A program made the position numbers and the translations under genes. This document shows positions 18,142 through 26,050 of a stretch of DNA of 64,000 bases, in pieces (position 1 is the stretch's first letter; the number at the start of each line of letters is the position of its first letter). The stretch is from Flavobacteriaceae bacterium (GTDB lineage: Bacteria > Bacteroidota > Bacteroidia > Flavobacteriales > Flavobacteriaceae): positions 1 to 64,000 of the forward strand of contig JAFMCL010000013.1 of NCBI GenBank assembly GCA_017857815.1, read 5' to 3'. The notes under the pieces are model-generated. The model saw only the letters and a program-made list of their open reading frames with translations. It searched no databases and was not told the origin of the DNA.

Positions 18142-18165
18142 AAAAAAAGCCTCCATTAAGAGGCT
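18142..18165 (-). terminator. Terminator of tRNA-Val
   Basis: On the minus strand, the stem AGCCTC / GAGGCT (18148-18153 with 18160-18165) with a six-base loop is followed by a run of T (18142-18148), 4 bp past the tRNA discriminator base. It may also halt read-through of the converging plus-strand gene less efficiently. Confidence 0.8.
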
Positions 18166-18169
18166 ATTG

Positions 18170-18244
18170 TGGGTGTTAAGGGATTCGAACCCATGACCTC
18201 TACCCTGTCAAGGTAGCGCTCTAAACCAACTGAGCTAAACACCC
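18170..18244 (-). tRNA. tRNA-Val (anticodon GAC)
   Basis: A 75-nt cloverleaf read on the minus strand: 7-bp acceptor stem GGGTGTT/AACACCC, D arm TAGCTCAGTTGGTTTAGAGC, anticodon stem CTACC/GGTAG with loop TTGACAG giving anticodon GAC, and T loop TTCGAAT. One mismatch (T-T) sits in the T stem. The 3' CCA is not encoded (the bases after the discriminator A are CAAT), so CCA must be added post-transcriptionally. On a quick look the loop can be misread as Asp GTC from the plus-strand bases; reading the correct strand gives Val. Confidence 0.93.
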
Positions 18245-18946
18245 ATAAGAAACTAACTATTTTAAACATTTAAATAGAGCCCAAATGTCGTTTTGGTTTC
18301 AAATATATTACTTCTTACTCAATTGATAATATTTTATAGCATTAATTCTAATGACCTATTTAATAGGGCTAGAAATACCAGAACTTACTTAAAAGGATGT
18401 GACTATCAATAAAAAGAAAACCCCTGATTACTATTTACTAAGAATCAAAAATTGATTCAAAGCTTTTTGCTTCACCAGAGGTTTAGTTATTTTTATATCT
18501 GAAACATTAGCAGTTACAATTATCCTATCAACTAAACTTCTAAATAACACCATCTCTTTTCTAATTGATTTTGGCAGCCATAGATTTGAGGTGGCTCATT
18601 AGCGATCAATAACTAGAATAATCTGTTATAAATTTATAACTTAAACAGCAGGATATAACCTGATAAAAGCAATTGATCTCTCAAAATATTTGTTATTCAC
18701 CAAACAGTTAGGTCTTAGTGTGTAGATTAATTCTAATGTTAACTAAATGTAAAGAATTAAACTGTTAAACGTTTAGCCAATTTATTTCAAGAAAATCACA
18801 AAAGTGAACCCATTTGCATAATTACAAATAACGTATTTTAAAGGCTTCAAAATGATTATAAATGAATTTATAAGTTACATTATTACGCATTCAACAAAAT
18901 ATAATTTTAAGGTTTAGAAAGGAGTTTACAAATATGAATTTGACTC

Positions 18947-18954
18947 TAAATTTG
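18947..18954 (+). promoter_or_regulatory. Putative -7 box of an orphan transcript
   Basis: TAAATTTG matches the Bacteroidota -7 consensus TAnnTTTG exactly. It lies about 100 bp upstream of the orphan terminator at 19051. A proper -33 TTG at the right spacing is not seen, so by itself this is weak. Confidence 0.3.
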
Positions 18955-18959
18955 TAAAA

Positions 18960-19080
18960 TACAAAGAACAATATCTATTGATCTTAAGAGCAGTAGATTT
19001 AAAAAAAGTTTTGGTTTAGTTATTTAATTGTTTGATTTTTATTTCGTTTTTGGGTGGGAGCTTTCCCACCCATTTTTTTT
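18960..19080 (+). ncRNA. Candidate small RNA (~120 nt)
   Basis: Proposed only from its borders: a -7-like box at 18947-18954, implying a start near 18960, and a strong intrinsic terminator ending at 19080. No plus-strand gene lies upstream for 870 bp, so the terminator must serve an unannotated transcript. The interior is AT-rich, with no long open frame and no match that I recognise to 6S RNA, tmRNA, SRP RNA or RNase P. Transcription and exact ends are unproven. Confidence 0.35.
19051..19080 (+). terminator. Strong orphan rho-independent terminator
   Basis: A perfect 9-bp GC-rich stem TGGGTGGGA / TCCCACCCA (19051-19059 with 19064-19072), a GCTT tetraloop and at least eight T (19073-19080). 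It is oriented for the plus strand only. It is the best intrinsic terminator in the window, yet no annotated plus-strand gene precedes it. Confidence 0.88.
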
Positions 19081-19228
19081 ACAATAGTTTCGTTTAAAAG
19101 AAATAAACACTATTTTTACTAAAATCCTTTATCTTGAAAATCAATAAAAAACACCTTCGCTATGCTATCATTTTTGGGGTTGTAAAAAAAATTATCATAG
19201 TAATCATTTTACTGACAAATTTTAAATA

Positions 19229-19435
19229 GTGAAAAAAAGCATCAATCGTTTTAAATATATTTTCATTTTAATTCCATTGGGGATTGCCATCAGATTCATT
19301 GATATACAAGTTACTGACGGCTTTCTTTCCTCAAACGAGAGTAAGGATCATTTCATGTTTATTGGAGGTCTAGTAATTATCGTAATAGCCCTTTTGTATT
19401 CCGTTCTGTATTTTGAGAAAAAATCTAATTCTTAA
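19229..19435 (+). CDS. Small membrane protein, unknown function
   Basis: A 68-residue protein with two hydrophobic segments (about residues 9-25, YIFILIPLGIAIRFI, and 44-63, FIGGLVIIVIALLYSVLYF) and a basic N-terminus (MKKSINRFK). The start is GTG at 19229; no in-frame ATG precedes it after the previous stop. I do not recognise a family. It lies 47 bp upstream of the flavin reductase gene and could be co-transcribed with it. Confidence 0.6.
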   Translation: MKKSINRFKYIFILIPLGIAIRFIDIQVTDGFLSSNESKDHFMFIGGLVIIVIALLYSVLYFEKKSNS

Positions 19436-19482
19436 TTTGATATTCTTTAAAATAAGATTCACATTATACTTATAAATACATT

Positions 19483-20118
19483 ATGCAATATTTTAATCAA
19501 ACTGACGTAAAAGGATTATCCAAGATTTATCGTTTAAACTTAGTGAACAGTATCACAGGATACAAGTCAGCCAATATGATAGGAACCCGATCAAAATCGG
19601 GTCATGAAAATCTCGCAGTTTTCAGTTCGATCACCCACCTAGGAAGCGACCCTGCTTTAATCAACTTTACTATGCGCCCAAACACTGTGCCACGTGATAC
19701 TTATAAAAACATAAAGGAAAATGGGGTTTTTACAGTCAATCACATCAAGGTTGACCATATCGAAGATGCGCACCATACCAGTGCAAAATATGAGGAACAT
19801 ATTTCTGAATTTGACCAAACAGGTCTTAATGCCGAGTACAAAGGAGATTGGCAAGCCCCTTTTGTTAAAGGAGCACCTGTGCAGTTAGGATGTCGTTTTT
19901 TGAACGAATATCTAATCAAAGAAAACGGTTGTGTTTTGATTGTTGCCGCCATTGAGCATATTTATGTAAGAGATGAAATGATCGGTGAAGATGGCTGGGT
20001 TCAACTCGACAAGGGCAATGTAGTCGTTGTCAACGGACTGGATGGTTATGCGCTTCCAAAGCTTGAAGAGCGTTTTGAATATGCAAGACCAAAGGACATT
20101 AAGCAACTTAATAAATAG
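19483..20118 (+). CDS. Flavin reductase family protein (FMN-binding split barrel)
   Basis: A 211-residue protein of the flavin-reductase/DIM6-NTAB type. It shows the N-terminal LVNSITGYKSANMIGT segment, FSSITHLGSDPALINFTMRP (FMN phosphate region) and NIKENGVFTVNHI, the usual order in split-barrel flavoproteins; the later EHIYV--DGWVQLDKGNVVVVNGLDGYAL resembles a subgroup common in Bacteroidota. It probably binds FMN and reduces flavin or a small substrate with NAD(P)H; the substrate is unknown. It is followed 11 bp later by the O-methyltransferase gene, likely one operon. Confidence 0.85.
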   Translation: MQYFNQTDVKGLSKIYRLNLVNSITGYKSANMIGTRSKSGHENLAVFSSITHLGSDPALINFTMRPNTVPRDTYKNIKENGVFTVNHIKVDHIEDAHHTSAKYEEHISEFDQTGLNAEYKGDWQAPFVKGAPVQLGCRFLNEYLIKENGCVLIVAAIEHIYVRDEMIGEDGWVQLDKGNVVVVNGLDGYALPKLEERFEYARPKDIKQLNK

Positions 20119-20129
20119 ATTCTAAACTT

Positions 20130-20774
20130 ATGGATTTTATAGACAATAAAATCTTAGATTACGCGCTGCTTCATTCCGATAATGAATCTGAATTACTCAA
20201 AGAATTAGCACGAGAAACTTATCAAAAAATTCTTCAACCGAGGATGCTTAGCGGACCGCTACAGGGCCGGTTTTTAAGTTTGTTGTCAAAAATAATTCAA
20301 CCCAAAACAATTCTTGAAGTAGGAACTTTCACTGGCTATGGTACTCTATGTTTGGCAGAAGGATTACAGAAAGACGGACTGCTCCACACGATTGACATCA
20401 ACGAAGAATTGATTGATTTTCAAAAAAAATACTTTAACCGAAGTGATTACAAGGACCAAATCAAATGCCATTTAGGAGCGGCAAAGGGTGTGATTTCAAA
20501 ACTTGATCTATCCTATGACCTAATTTTTTTAGATGCGGATAAAGCAAACTACCTTAATTACTTTAACCTTTTGATTCCAAAATTAAATCCAAAAGGGATC
20601 CTAATTGCCGACAATGTGCTGTGGAGTGGAAAGGTATTAGAGGAAATTACGTCAATCAAGGATATTGACACACCAGCACTGAAAGAGTTTAACGAATATG
20701 TTAAGAATGATCAACGTGTGGAAACATTACTATTGCCACTCAGAGATGGCTTAACAATCTGCAGGAAGGTTTAG
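20130..20774 (+). CDS. Class I SAM-dependent O-methyltransferase
   Basis: A 214-residue member of the COMT-like O-methyltransferase family (COG4122 type). Motifs: SGPLQGRFLSLLSKII, SAM-binding LEVGTFTGYGTLCLAEGL, acidic HTIDINEE, metal-binding DLIFLDADKANY and IADNVLWSGKV, and C-terminal RDGLTICRK. Divalent metal-dependent methyl transfer to a catechol or similar hydroxyl is expected; the substrate is unknown. It is downstream of the flavin reductase in the same operon. Its 3' end overlaps the tatA stop by 4 bp on the opposite strand. Confidence 0.92.
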   Translation: MDFIDNKILDYALLHSDNESELLKELARETYQKILQPRMLSGPLQGRFLSLLSKIIQPKTILEVGTFTGYGTLCLAEGLQKDGLLHTIDINEELIDFQKKYFNRSDYKDQIKCHLGAAKGVISKLDLSYDLIFLDADKANYLNYFNLLIPKLNPKGILIADNVLWSGKVLEEITSIKDIDTPALKEFNEYVKNDQRVETLLLPLRDGLTICRKV

Positions 20775-21043
20775 AGCTTTCTTTTTATTGAATCAGTGAG
20801 GTTGTCAAAATCTTCTTTAACCTTATCTACCTGATCTTTAATTTCACCTCCAATTGAACCTGCGGAATCTTTTGTGTTCGCAGATTTTTGAATTTCGGAC
20901 TTTATTTCATTTGTGGCTTGACGCACTTGAGTCACTCCTTTTGCCAGTGATCTCGCAATCGAAGGGATTTTATCTGCCCCGAATACGAGCAAAACAATAA
21001 AAAAAACAAAGACGAGCTCTGCACCGCTAATAAAAAGAAACAT
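20771..21043 (-). CDS. tatA: Sec-independent translocase protein TatA
   Basis: A 90-residue TatA/B-type protein: a short N-terminal helix (residues 5-22, ISGAELVFVFFIVLLVFG), the conserved FG-x-DKIP hinge, then an amphipathic helix (ARSLAKGVTQVRQATNEI) and a charged polar tail. It forms the membrane pore with TatC to export folded proteins. tatC is not adjacent, which is usual in Bacteroidota. It starts 72 bp after a strong hairpin that separates it from the M1 peptidase gene upstream. Confidence 0.9.
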   Translation of the reverse strand: MFLFISGAELVFVFFIVLLVFGADKIPSIARSLAKGVTQVRQATNEIKSEIQKSANTKDSAGSIGGEIKDQVDKVKEDFDNLTDSIKRKL

Positions 21044-21079
21044 TAATTTATATTTTAATCAAAGATATAAAAAACACAA

Positions 21080-21115
21080 CTTAAAAGCACGACTTAAATA
21101 AGTCGTGCTTTTAAG
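21080..21115 (-). terminator. Perfect 17-bp hairpin downstream of the M1 peptidase
   Basis: Inverted repeat CTTAAAAGCACGACTTA / TAAGTCGTGCTTTTAAG with only AA between the arms. On the minus strand it starts 5 bp past the peptidase stop and is followed by a T-rich tract (TTGTGTTTTTT), so it can terminate the peptidase operon before tatA. Because the stem is fully symmetric it could also work on the plus strand. Confidence 0.75.
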
Positions 21116-21120
21116 AGATT

Positions 21121-23430
21121 TTAATTTTCTGTTTTTTTAATAAAATTTTCAAAATCGCTAGCAGCCTCCTTTTTGGGCCAGCTGTTATTTGACGTATCAA
21201 TATCTGCAGTTTCTAAATCAGGATCAACCAAAATATTAGTAATTTCTTTGTCTGAAACCATAACTTTTTGAACCACTTTGTCATTTTTTCTCCAAACTTG
21301 AACAGGATATGTAATTCTTTCTGAAGTACCATCGGCGAAAGTATACTCAACAATTATGGGCATTACGAGGCCTCCAGGCTTTTCAAATTCAATTTCATAA
21401 AAATACTTAGGAACCTTAAGCCCCTTAAGTTGTTCTTCAGTAAAATTATCTTTAACATAAGTATCCAATACCGTAGAATGGTCCATTGGAGAACCTTCTG
21501 CATATTCAGGATTAAAATCTTCACTGTCTTCCATTACTGTAAAAACAGCTGGAGGAAGATCATCTAAGGTCATATTATAAGCGGCCAATTTTCCTTTAAT
21601 TTCAGCATTTGGTTCTTTTGAAATAAAAAACTTTTTAACACTTTTCACGCCAATATCGACGTAATCTGTAGAATAAAACCATCCTCTCCAAAACCAATCC
21701 AAATCGACTGCAGAAGCGTCTTCCATTGTTCTGAAAAAATCTTCAGGAGAAGGGTGCTTAAACATCCAACGTTGGGCATAGGTTTTAAAAGCGTAATCGA
21801 ACAGCTCTTTGCCCATAATAGTCTCCCTAAGTATATTTAATGCTGTGGCTGGTTTGGCGTAAGCATTTGGACCTAATTGATAAATATTTTCAGGATTGGA
21901 CATGATCGGAGAAATAAAACTCTGATCTCCTCCCATATAATTGACGATTTTTGAAGGCGCCCCTCTACGAGAAGGGTAGTTGTCCAAGCCCAAAATTGAA
22001 TTTGGAAATTTTTTCCCAAACTCTTGCTCTGTCAGATATTGCATAAAAGTATCTAACCCTTCATCCATCCAGCCCCATTGACGCTCGTCAGAATTCACAA
22101 TCATTGGAAAGAAATTATGGCCAACTTCATGGATAATGACACTAATCATTCCAAATTTAACCCTATCAGAATATGTTCCATCTTTTTCGGGACGACCATA
22201 ATTCCAGCAAATCATCGGATATTCCATCCCTTGATTTTTGGCATGAACTGAAACCGCTTTAGGATAAGGATATTCAAAAGTAAATTTTGAATACGTTTTT
22301 AAGGTTTGAGCTACTGCTACAGTGGAATATTCTTCCCACAAAGGGTTCCCTTCCTTAGGATAAAGGGAAACAGCCATCACTTTTCGTGACCCAACTTTTA
22401 CAGCCATCATGTCCCAAATAAATTTCCTAGAGCTTGCAAATCCAAAGTCTCTAACATTTTCAGCAATAAACTTCCAAGTTTTTTTCTTTTCTGAAAACCC
22501 TGCTTCACGTACTTCAGCTTCTGCTTGGTTTACAATAATTACTGGTTTATCAAAAGTATTTTGAGCTTTTTTATACCTGTTTAATTCTTGTTTAGATAAG
22601 ACATCTTTCGGGTTTTGTAAAACGCCAGTTGCATCGACAATATGATCTGCAGGAACGGTCAAATTAACTTCGTAATCCCCAAAGTTTAATGCAAACTCAC
22701 CATTACCCCAAAATTGATAATTCTGCCATCCTTCCACGTCATTATAAACGGCCAATCTTGGGAAAAACTGGGCAATTACATAAGCGCGATTTCCATCTTC
22801 GGGAAAATATTCAAATCCTGATCGTGCTCTATTTTCGACGTGATTATTAATGTTATACCACCATTTTATAGAAAAAGTAAACTGATCTCCACTCTTTATC
22901 GGAGTAGGCAAATCAATTCTCATCATCGTAGCGTTGATAAGGTGCTTGAGTGGACGATTGTTTGCATCCTTAACGGACTGAATATTAAAACCACCATCAA
23001 AAGGATCTTTAAGGTAATCCGAAACAAATTCTTCAACCATCATTAATGGTTTAGCTCCATTCCCATCTTTTTCATGGGCAATAGCATCTTTCTTTCTTAT
23101 ATTTTGCTCCAACTGTACCCACAAATAAGACAATGCGTCGGGCGAGTTGTTTGTGTAAGTGATTTTTTCTTCCCCATAAAGGCGTTTATTTTTGTCGTCC
23201 AACTCTATGTCCATAATATAATCAACCTGCTGTTGATAGTAATCTACTCCAGGAGCACCAGAAGCCGTTCGGTAACTGTTGGGAGTAGAAAATTCTTGAT
23301 AGAGCTGCTTAAACTTATTGTTATTGGTGTGACCACCTTCTTTTGCAACTACCGAATCGGATTGCGCTAACAAGCCTGAGGTAAAAAAAAGGGTCGCCAA
23401 AACAATTATATGTGAATGAATTTTGTTCAT
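21121..23430 (-). CDS. M1 family metallopeptidase (aminopeptidase), exported
   Basis: A 769-residue protein with a signal peptide (MNKIHSHIIVLATLFFTSGLLAQ). The gluzincin core shows HEVGH (His434, Glu435, His438) with the third zinc ligand Glu457 in MDEGLDTF, and the exopeptidase motif GMEYPM replaces GAMEN. The N-terminal beta domain and a long C-terminal region (to ~769, partly beta-rich) match a Bacteroidota-specific M1 subgroup. Likely a periplasmic or surface aminopeptidase. On the minus strand it is followed by the tatA gene after a hairpin, and preceded by the DUF6702-type and carboxypeptidase-regulatory proteins. Confidence 0.93.
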   Translation of the reverse strand: MNKIHSHIIVLATLFFTSGLLAQSDSVVAKEGGHTNNNKFKQLYQEFSTPNSYRTASGAPGVDYYQQQVDYIMDIELDDKNKRLYGEEKITYTNNSPDALSYLWVQLEQNIRKKDAIAHEKDGNGAKPLMMVEEFVSDYLKDPFDGGFNIQSVKDANNRPLKHLINATMMRIDLPTPIKSGDQFTFSIKWWYNINNHVENRARSGFEYFPEDGNRAYVIAQFFPRLAVYNDVEGWQNYQFWGNGEFALNFGDYEVNLTVPADHIVDATGVLQNPKDVLSKQELNRYKKAQNTFDKPVIIVNQAEAEVREAGFSEKKKTWKFIAENVRDFGFASSRKFIWDMMAVKVGSRKVMAVSLYPKEGNPLWEEYSTVAVAQTLKTYSKFTFEYPYPKAVSVHAKNQGMEYPMICWNYGRPEKDGTYSDRVKFGMISVIIHEVGHNFFPMIVNSDERQWGWMDEGLDTFMQYLTEQEFGKKFPNSILGLDNYPSRRGAPSKIVNYMGGDQSFISPIMSNPENIYQLGPNAYAKPATALNILRETIMGKELFDYAFKTYAQRWMFKHPSPEDFFRTMEDASAVDLDWFWRGWFYSTDYVDIGVKSVKKFFISKEPNAEIKGKLAAYNMTLDDLPPAVFTVMEDSEDFNPEYAEGSPMDHSTVLDTYVKDNFTEEQLKGLKVPKYFYEIEFEKPGGLVMPIIVEYTFADGTSERITYPVQVWRKNDKVVQKVMVSDKEITNILVDPDLETADIDTSNNSWPKKEAASDFENFIKKTEN

Positions 23431-23499
23431 AAGATTTAGATTAATTTATGCGGACTAATGTACAATTTTTTCCTATTTAGAAAATGGTTTACATTAAAA

Positions 23500-24021
23500 T
23501 TATAAAGGGTTTAATTTGATTTTAAAACGAGGTTGGCTGTGAGTAAATAAAAAACTTTTTCGTTGATTTCCATTTCTATAATGGACGATGTTTTTTTGCT
23601 CTTCTGAAAAATCAAATAATAGGGTGTTTTGTATCTTAATATTGTCATCCAGCTTGTCAGATTTCAATTCCAAATAGCAAACCATCATATCGTCTTTGTA
23701 TTCCTTACCTAAAAAATTAATTTTAAATTTATTTTCAACAGAGGTAAATATTAAATTGTCTTCAAAGTAATTCGTTAATAAACTATCCACAACAGATTCA
23801 TCACTGTCTGGTGCTAGTTTCAAATCAGTAATACTGCTTTTTACCAAGATCGATTCAATGTCCTCAATAAAAAGTCGAGAGGTGATTTGAAAACTGTTAT
23901 TGGATTCAACGAACCTTAAAGAGGTGGTCGTAACATAAAATTTGTGAGAAATCATTGCTGTTAGCAACGCAGCACAAGCAACAATAAAAAATAAGCTAAT
24001 ACGCTTTCTTAATATTCTCAT
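23500..24021 (-). CDS. DUF6702-like exported protein
   Basis: A 173-residue protein with an N-terminal hydrophobic segment (FFIVACAALLTAMISH) and the pattern HKFYVTTTSLRF--SFQITSRLFIEDIE that I associate with the DUF6702 family, often encoded beside M1 peptidases in flavobacteria. The biochemical function is unknown. It lies 70 bp upstream of the M1 peptidase and 19 bp downstream of the next gene, so an operon of three is likely. The family name is from memory of the pattern, not from a search. Confidence 0.7.
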   Translation of the reverse strand: MRILRKRISLFFIVACAALLTAMISHKFYVTTTSLRFVESNNSFQITSRLFIEDIESILVKSSITDLKLAPDSDESVVDSLLTNYFEDNLIFTSVENKFKINFLGKEYKDDMMVCYLELKSDKLDDNIKIQNTLLFDFSEEQKNIVHYRNGNQRKSFLFTHSQPRFKIKLNPL

Positions 24022-24039
24022 GGTAACTGGTTTTTATAG

Positions 24040-24762
24040 CTAAAATTGAGCTCTATAACTTTGACTTTCAGAGATCAAATAGTCAATCAACTCGAATTGA
24101 TTATCTGCTTTTAATAATTTTTGAGAAGGTAAGTTTTTATCTATATGTTCAAGAAAACCGACAACTTGATCCTCTTTTAGCTTAAGGTCTCTTGTAAAAA
24201 ATTCGTCATCAAAAACATAAAGTAAAATCTCGCTTGGCTTTAGGTTGTTTTTTTCCTCTTCGGTTTTACCACTTACCATTTTTGCGATTAATTTAACCAC
24301 ATTAATCACATTTAAACCATTGGTTAGTTGATCTTTTTTTACCAATACATTATCCAACTTTGAGGACTTGTCCAGCGCATAATCATAAGACTTAAATTCT
24401 TCTTCCTTTAAATCAAGGAACTTTTCAGTGTTGTAAGGCGTAATCACGACCTCTTCAAGTGCGTTTATTCGTTCATTCACAGAAACCGTTAGCCTATTGT
24501 TTTGAAGAATTTCAGGAGTGATAACAACAGTCCTTATAAGGTATTGAACAGAAGAAAACAGAACCTCATCTCCTAGCGCTACATCAATTTCAAATTCTCC
24601 ATCGCCGTCAGTAATGGTGTTTATTTGTGCGGTGTTGTTCACCACATTGGCTGCTACAACATTTATATTGCGATAGAGCAACTTCCCTTTTATAGGCATC
24701 CGATTTTGTCCCCAAGAAAGCATGTTTGAAAAAAGGAGCAATAGCAATATGAATTTTTTCAT
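24040..24762 (-). CDS. Carboxypeptidase-like regulatory domain protein
   Basis: A 240-residue exported protein with a signal peptide ending near SWGQ (residue 19). Residues ~20-105 form a CarboxypepD_reg-like beta-sandwich: PIKGKLLYRNINVVAANVVN, GEFEIDVALGDEVLFSSV, and IRTVVITPEIL--LTVSVNE, followed by LEEVVITPYN, the typical segment that joins to the plug region of SusC proteins. Here no beta-barrel follows; the rest is helical. Its role is unknown, probably periplasmic. First gene of the probable three-gene operon ending in the M1 peptidase. Confidence 0.75.
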   Translation of the reverse strand: MKKFILLLLLFSNMLSWGQNRMPIKGKLLYRNINVVAANVVNNTAQINTITDGDGEFEIDVALGDEVLFSSVQYLIRTVVITPEILQNNRLTVSVNERINALEEVVITPYNTEKFLDLKEEEFKSYDYALDKSSKLDNVLVKKDQLTNGLNVINVVKLIAKMVSGKTEEEKNNLKPSEILLYVFDDEFFTRDLKLKEDQVVGFLEHIDKNLPSQKLLKADNQFELIDYLISESQSYRAQF

Positions 24763-24889
24763 GGTTAAAGATAAGAAGCAAATTAATTTATTAAATCCTT
24801 CTGGTGTTAATTTTTAATTAAAAAGTAGTTTTTAGTATTAATACCGAACCAAAATCTATCCTATGATTAGAATTTAGTATTTTTATATT

Positions 24890-25348
24890 ATGACCCATGT
24901 GATTATTCAATTGTCTTCGTCCCAAACAACCTATGAGGTTAGGTATCCGATTCTCAAAAAAGGGAAACCCCTCGAGAGTTGCCGATTTGAAAATGACGAT
25001 CACCCAGATAACATTCATCTTTGTGCAAAAAAAGAAGACATTATCATTGGTGTATTGTCTGCACTGCCCAATAATTGTGCTGATTTTCCCTTAAAAAAAA
25101 GCCATCAACTCAGGGGTATCGATATTAATGATGAATTCCAAAGGAAAGGAATTGGGTCTCTTCTGGTTCAAAAAGTTGAACGACAAATTCGATTAAACAA
25201 ATCAATTGAATACATTTGGCTCAACGCACGGGTAAATTCCAAAAATTTCTATTTAAACCTTGGATATCGTTCTGTTGGAAGAGTATTTAACATAAAAAAT
25301 ATTGGAATGCATCAATGTTATATAAAAACAACTCATGAATCGTTTTGA
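24890..25348 (+). CDS. GNAT family N-acetyltransferase
   Basis: A 152-residue GNAT-fold protein. The acetyl-CoA pyrophosphate-binding motif is present as RGIDINDEFQRKGIGSLLV (R/Q-x-x-G-x-G), preceded by a beta-strand core and followed by WLNARVNSKNFYLNLGYRSVG, the usual motif-B pattern. Substrate unknown (small amine or protein N-terminus). Its last 14 bases overlap the start of the M15 peptidase gene, so the two are translationally coupled. Confidence 0.87.
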   Translation: MTHVIIQLSSSQTTYEVRYPILKKGKPLESCRFENDDHPDNIHLCAKKEDIIIGVLSALPNNCADFPLKKSHQLRGIDINDEFQRKGIGSLLVQKVERQIRLNKSIEYIWLNARVNSKNFYLNLGYRSVGRVFNIKNIGMHQCYIKTTHESF

Positions 25349-26045
25349 ATTTATCAGTAGCCTAATCGGTCTGCCCTTATTTAACTTCTGTAGCAATGAA
25401 AAGTTTAGTGCAGAAATATTAATCGGTAAAGGAAATCCAAATCTTGTGGGAAAAGATCATCGTTTACTTCCAGAGGTTGAAAAGGCTTATCAAAATATGG
25501 AAAAGTCGGCAAAGGCGGCAGGTATTAAAGTTAAAGTGGTCTCCTCCTATCGGTCCTATGAAAAACAGAAAGCTATTTGGAATCGAAAATTCAATGCATT
25601 CAAAAAAGAAGGATTCGACGGATTGCAAATCATCAATAAAATCATCGAATACTCAACAATTCCGGGAACCTCTCGACACCACTGGGGGACCGAAATCGAT
25701 GTGATTGACAGTAATCCTTTGGCCGAAGGGGATGTATTACTTACAGAGAAGTTTCATGATGGAGGGCCTTATGAAAAACTCAGGATTTGGATGGATAAAA
25801 ACGCCCAAGACTTTGGATTTATAAGACCCTACACTCTGGACAAAGAACGTAGTGGATTCTCTTATGAACCATGGCATTACAGCTTTTCTGAGATTTCAAA
25901 ACCCATGCTTAAATCATATTTAAAATTGAATGTCGTTGAACTCTTAAAAGACGATTCGCTTTTGGGATCAGAAATGTTAGATGAGCATCTGTTAAACAAA
26001 TACCTTAAGAGTCATGTTTTGGGAATTGACCCGTCGCTTTTATAA
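25335..26045 (+). CDS. M15 family D-Ala-D-Ala carboxypeptidase (VanY-like)
   Basis: A 236-residue exported-type peptidase. Motifs of the LAS/VanY fold: SSYRSYEKQKAIWNRKF, GTSRHHWGTEIDVID (zinc ligands His and Asp) and YEPWHYSF (third His). It trims D-Ala or cleaves cross-bridges in peptidoglycan, acting in the periplasm. An N-terminal hydrophobic stretch (ISSLIGLPLFNFC) could be an export signal, but with Phe before the Cys the lipobox is atypical. Overlaps the GNAT gene upstream by 14 bases; the yaaA gene converges 5 bp away. Confidence 0.88.
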   Translation: MNRFEFISSLIGLPLFNFCSNEKFSAEILIGKGNPNLVGKDHRLLPEVEKAYQNMEKSAKAAGIKVKVVSSYRSYEKQKAIWNRKFNAFKKEGFDGLQIINKIIEYSTIPGTSRHHWGTEIDVIDSNPLAEGDVLLTEKFHDGGPYEKLRIWMDKNAQDFGFIRPYTLDKERSGFSYEPWHYSFSEISKPMLKSYLKLNVVELLKDDSLLGSEMLDEHLLNKYLKSHVLGIDPSLL

Positions 26046-26050
26046 GTTGA

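Larger units (their letters stand above)
18245..19228. other. 984-bp intergenic region without a recognisable gene
   Basis: The only gap longer than 300 bp in the window. It lies upstream of the tRNA (minus strand) and upstream of the 68-residue membrane protein (plus strand). No open frame has a convincing start and family. Notable contents are a TAnnTTTG box at 18947-18954 and a strong plus-strand terminator at 19051-19080, which together may bound a small RNA. A further TAnnTTTG match (TAGATTTG, 18581-18588) has no spaced -33 element. Base composition is even more AT-rich than the neighbouring genes. A decayed gene in 18300-18850 cannot be excluded. Confidence 0.75.

Noticed and set aside
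18170-18244. Reading the tRNA as Asp (GTC)
   Set aside because: GTC is the plus-strand complement; the tRNA is on the minus strand and its loop TTGACAG places GAC in the anticodon, i.e. Val.
18431-18595. Open minus-strand stretch of 54 codons ending in a stop, possibly a gene remnant
   Set aside because: No start in a plausible place except a Met in the middle, no recognised family, and chance frames of this size are common in such DNA. Left as part of the intergenic description.
18852-18917. 21-codon ORF starting with ATG in the intergenic region
   Set aside because: Too short, no ribosome or promoter evidence, no conserved pattern visible.
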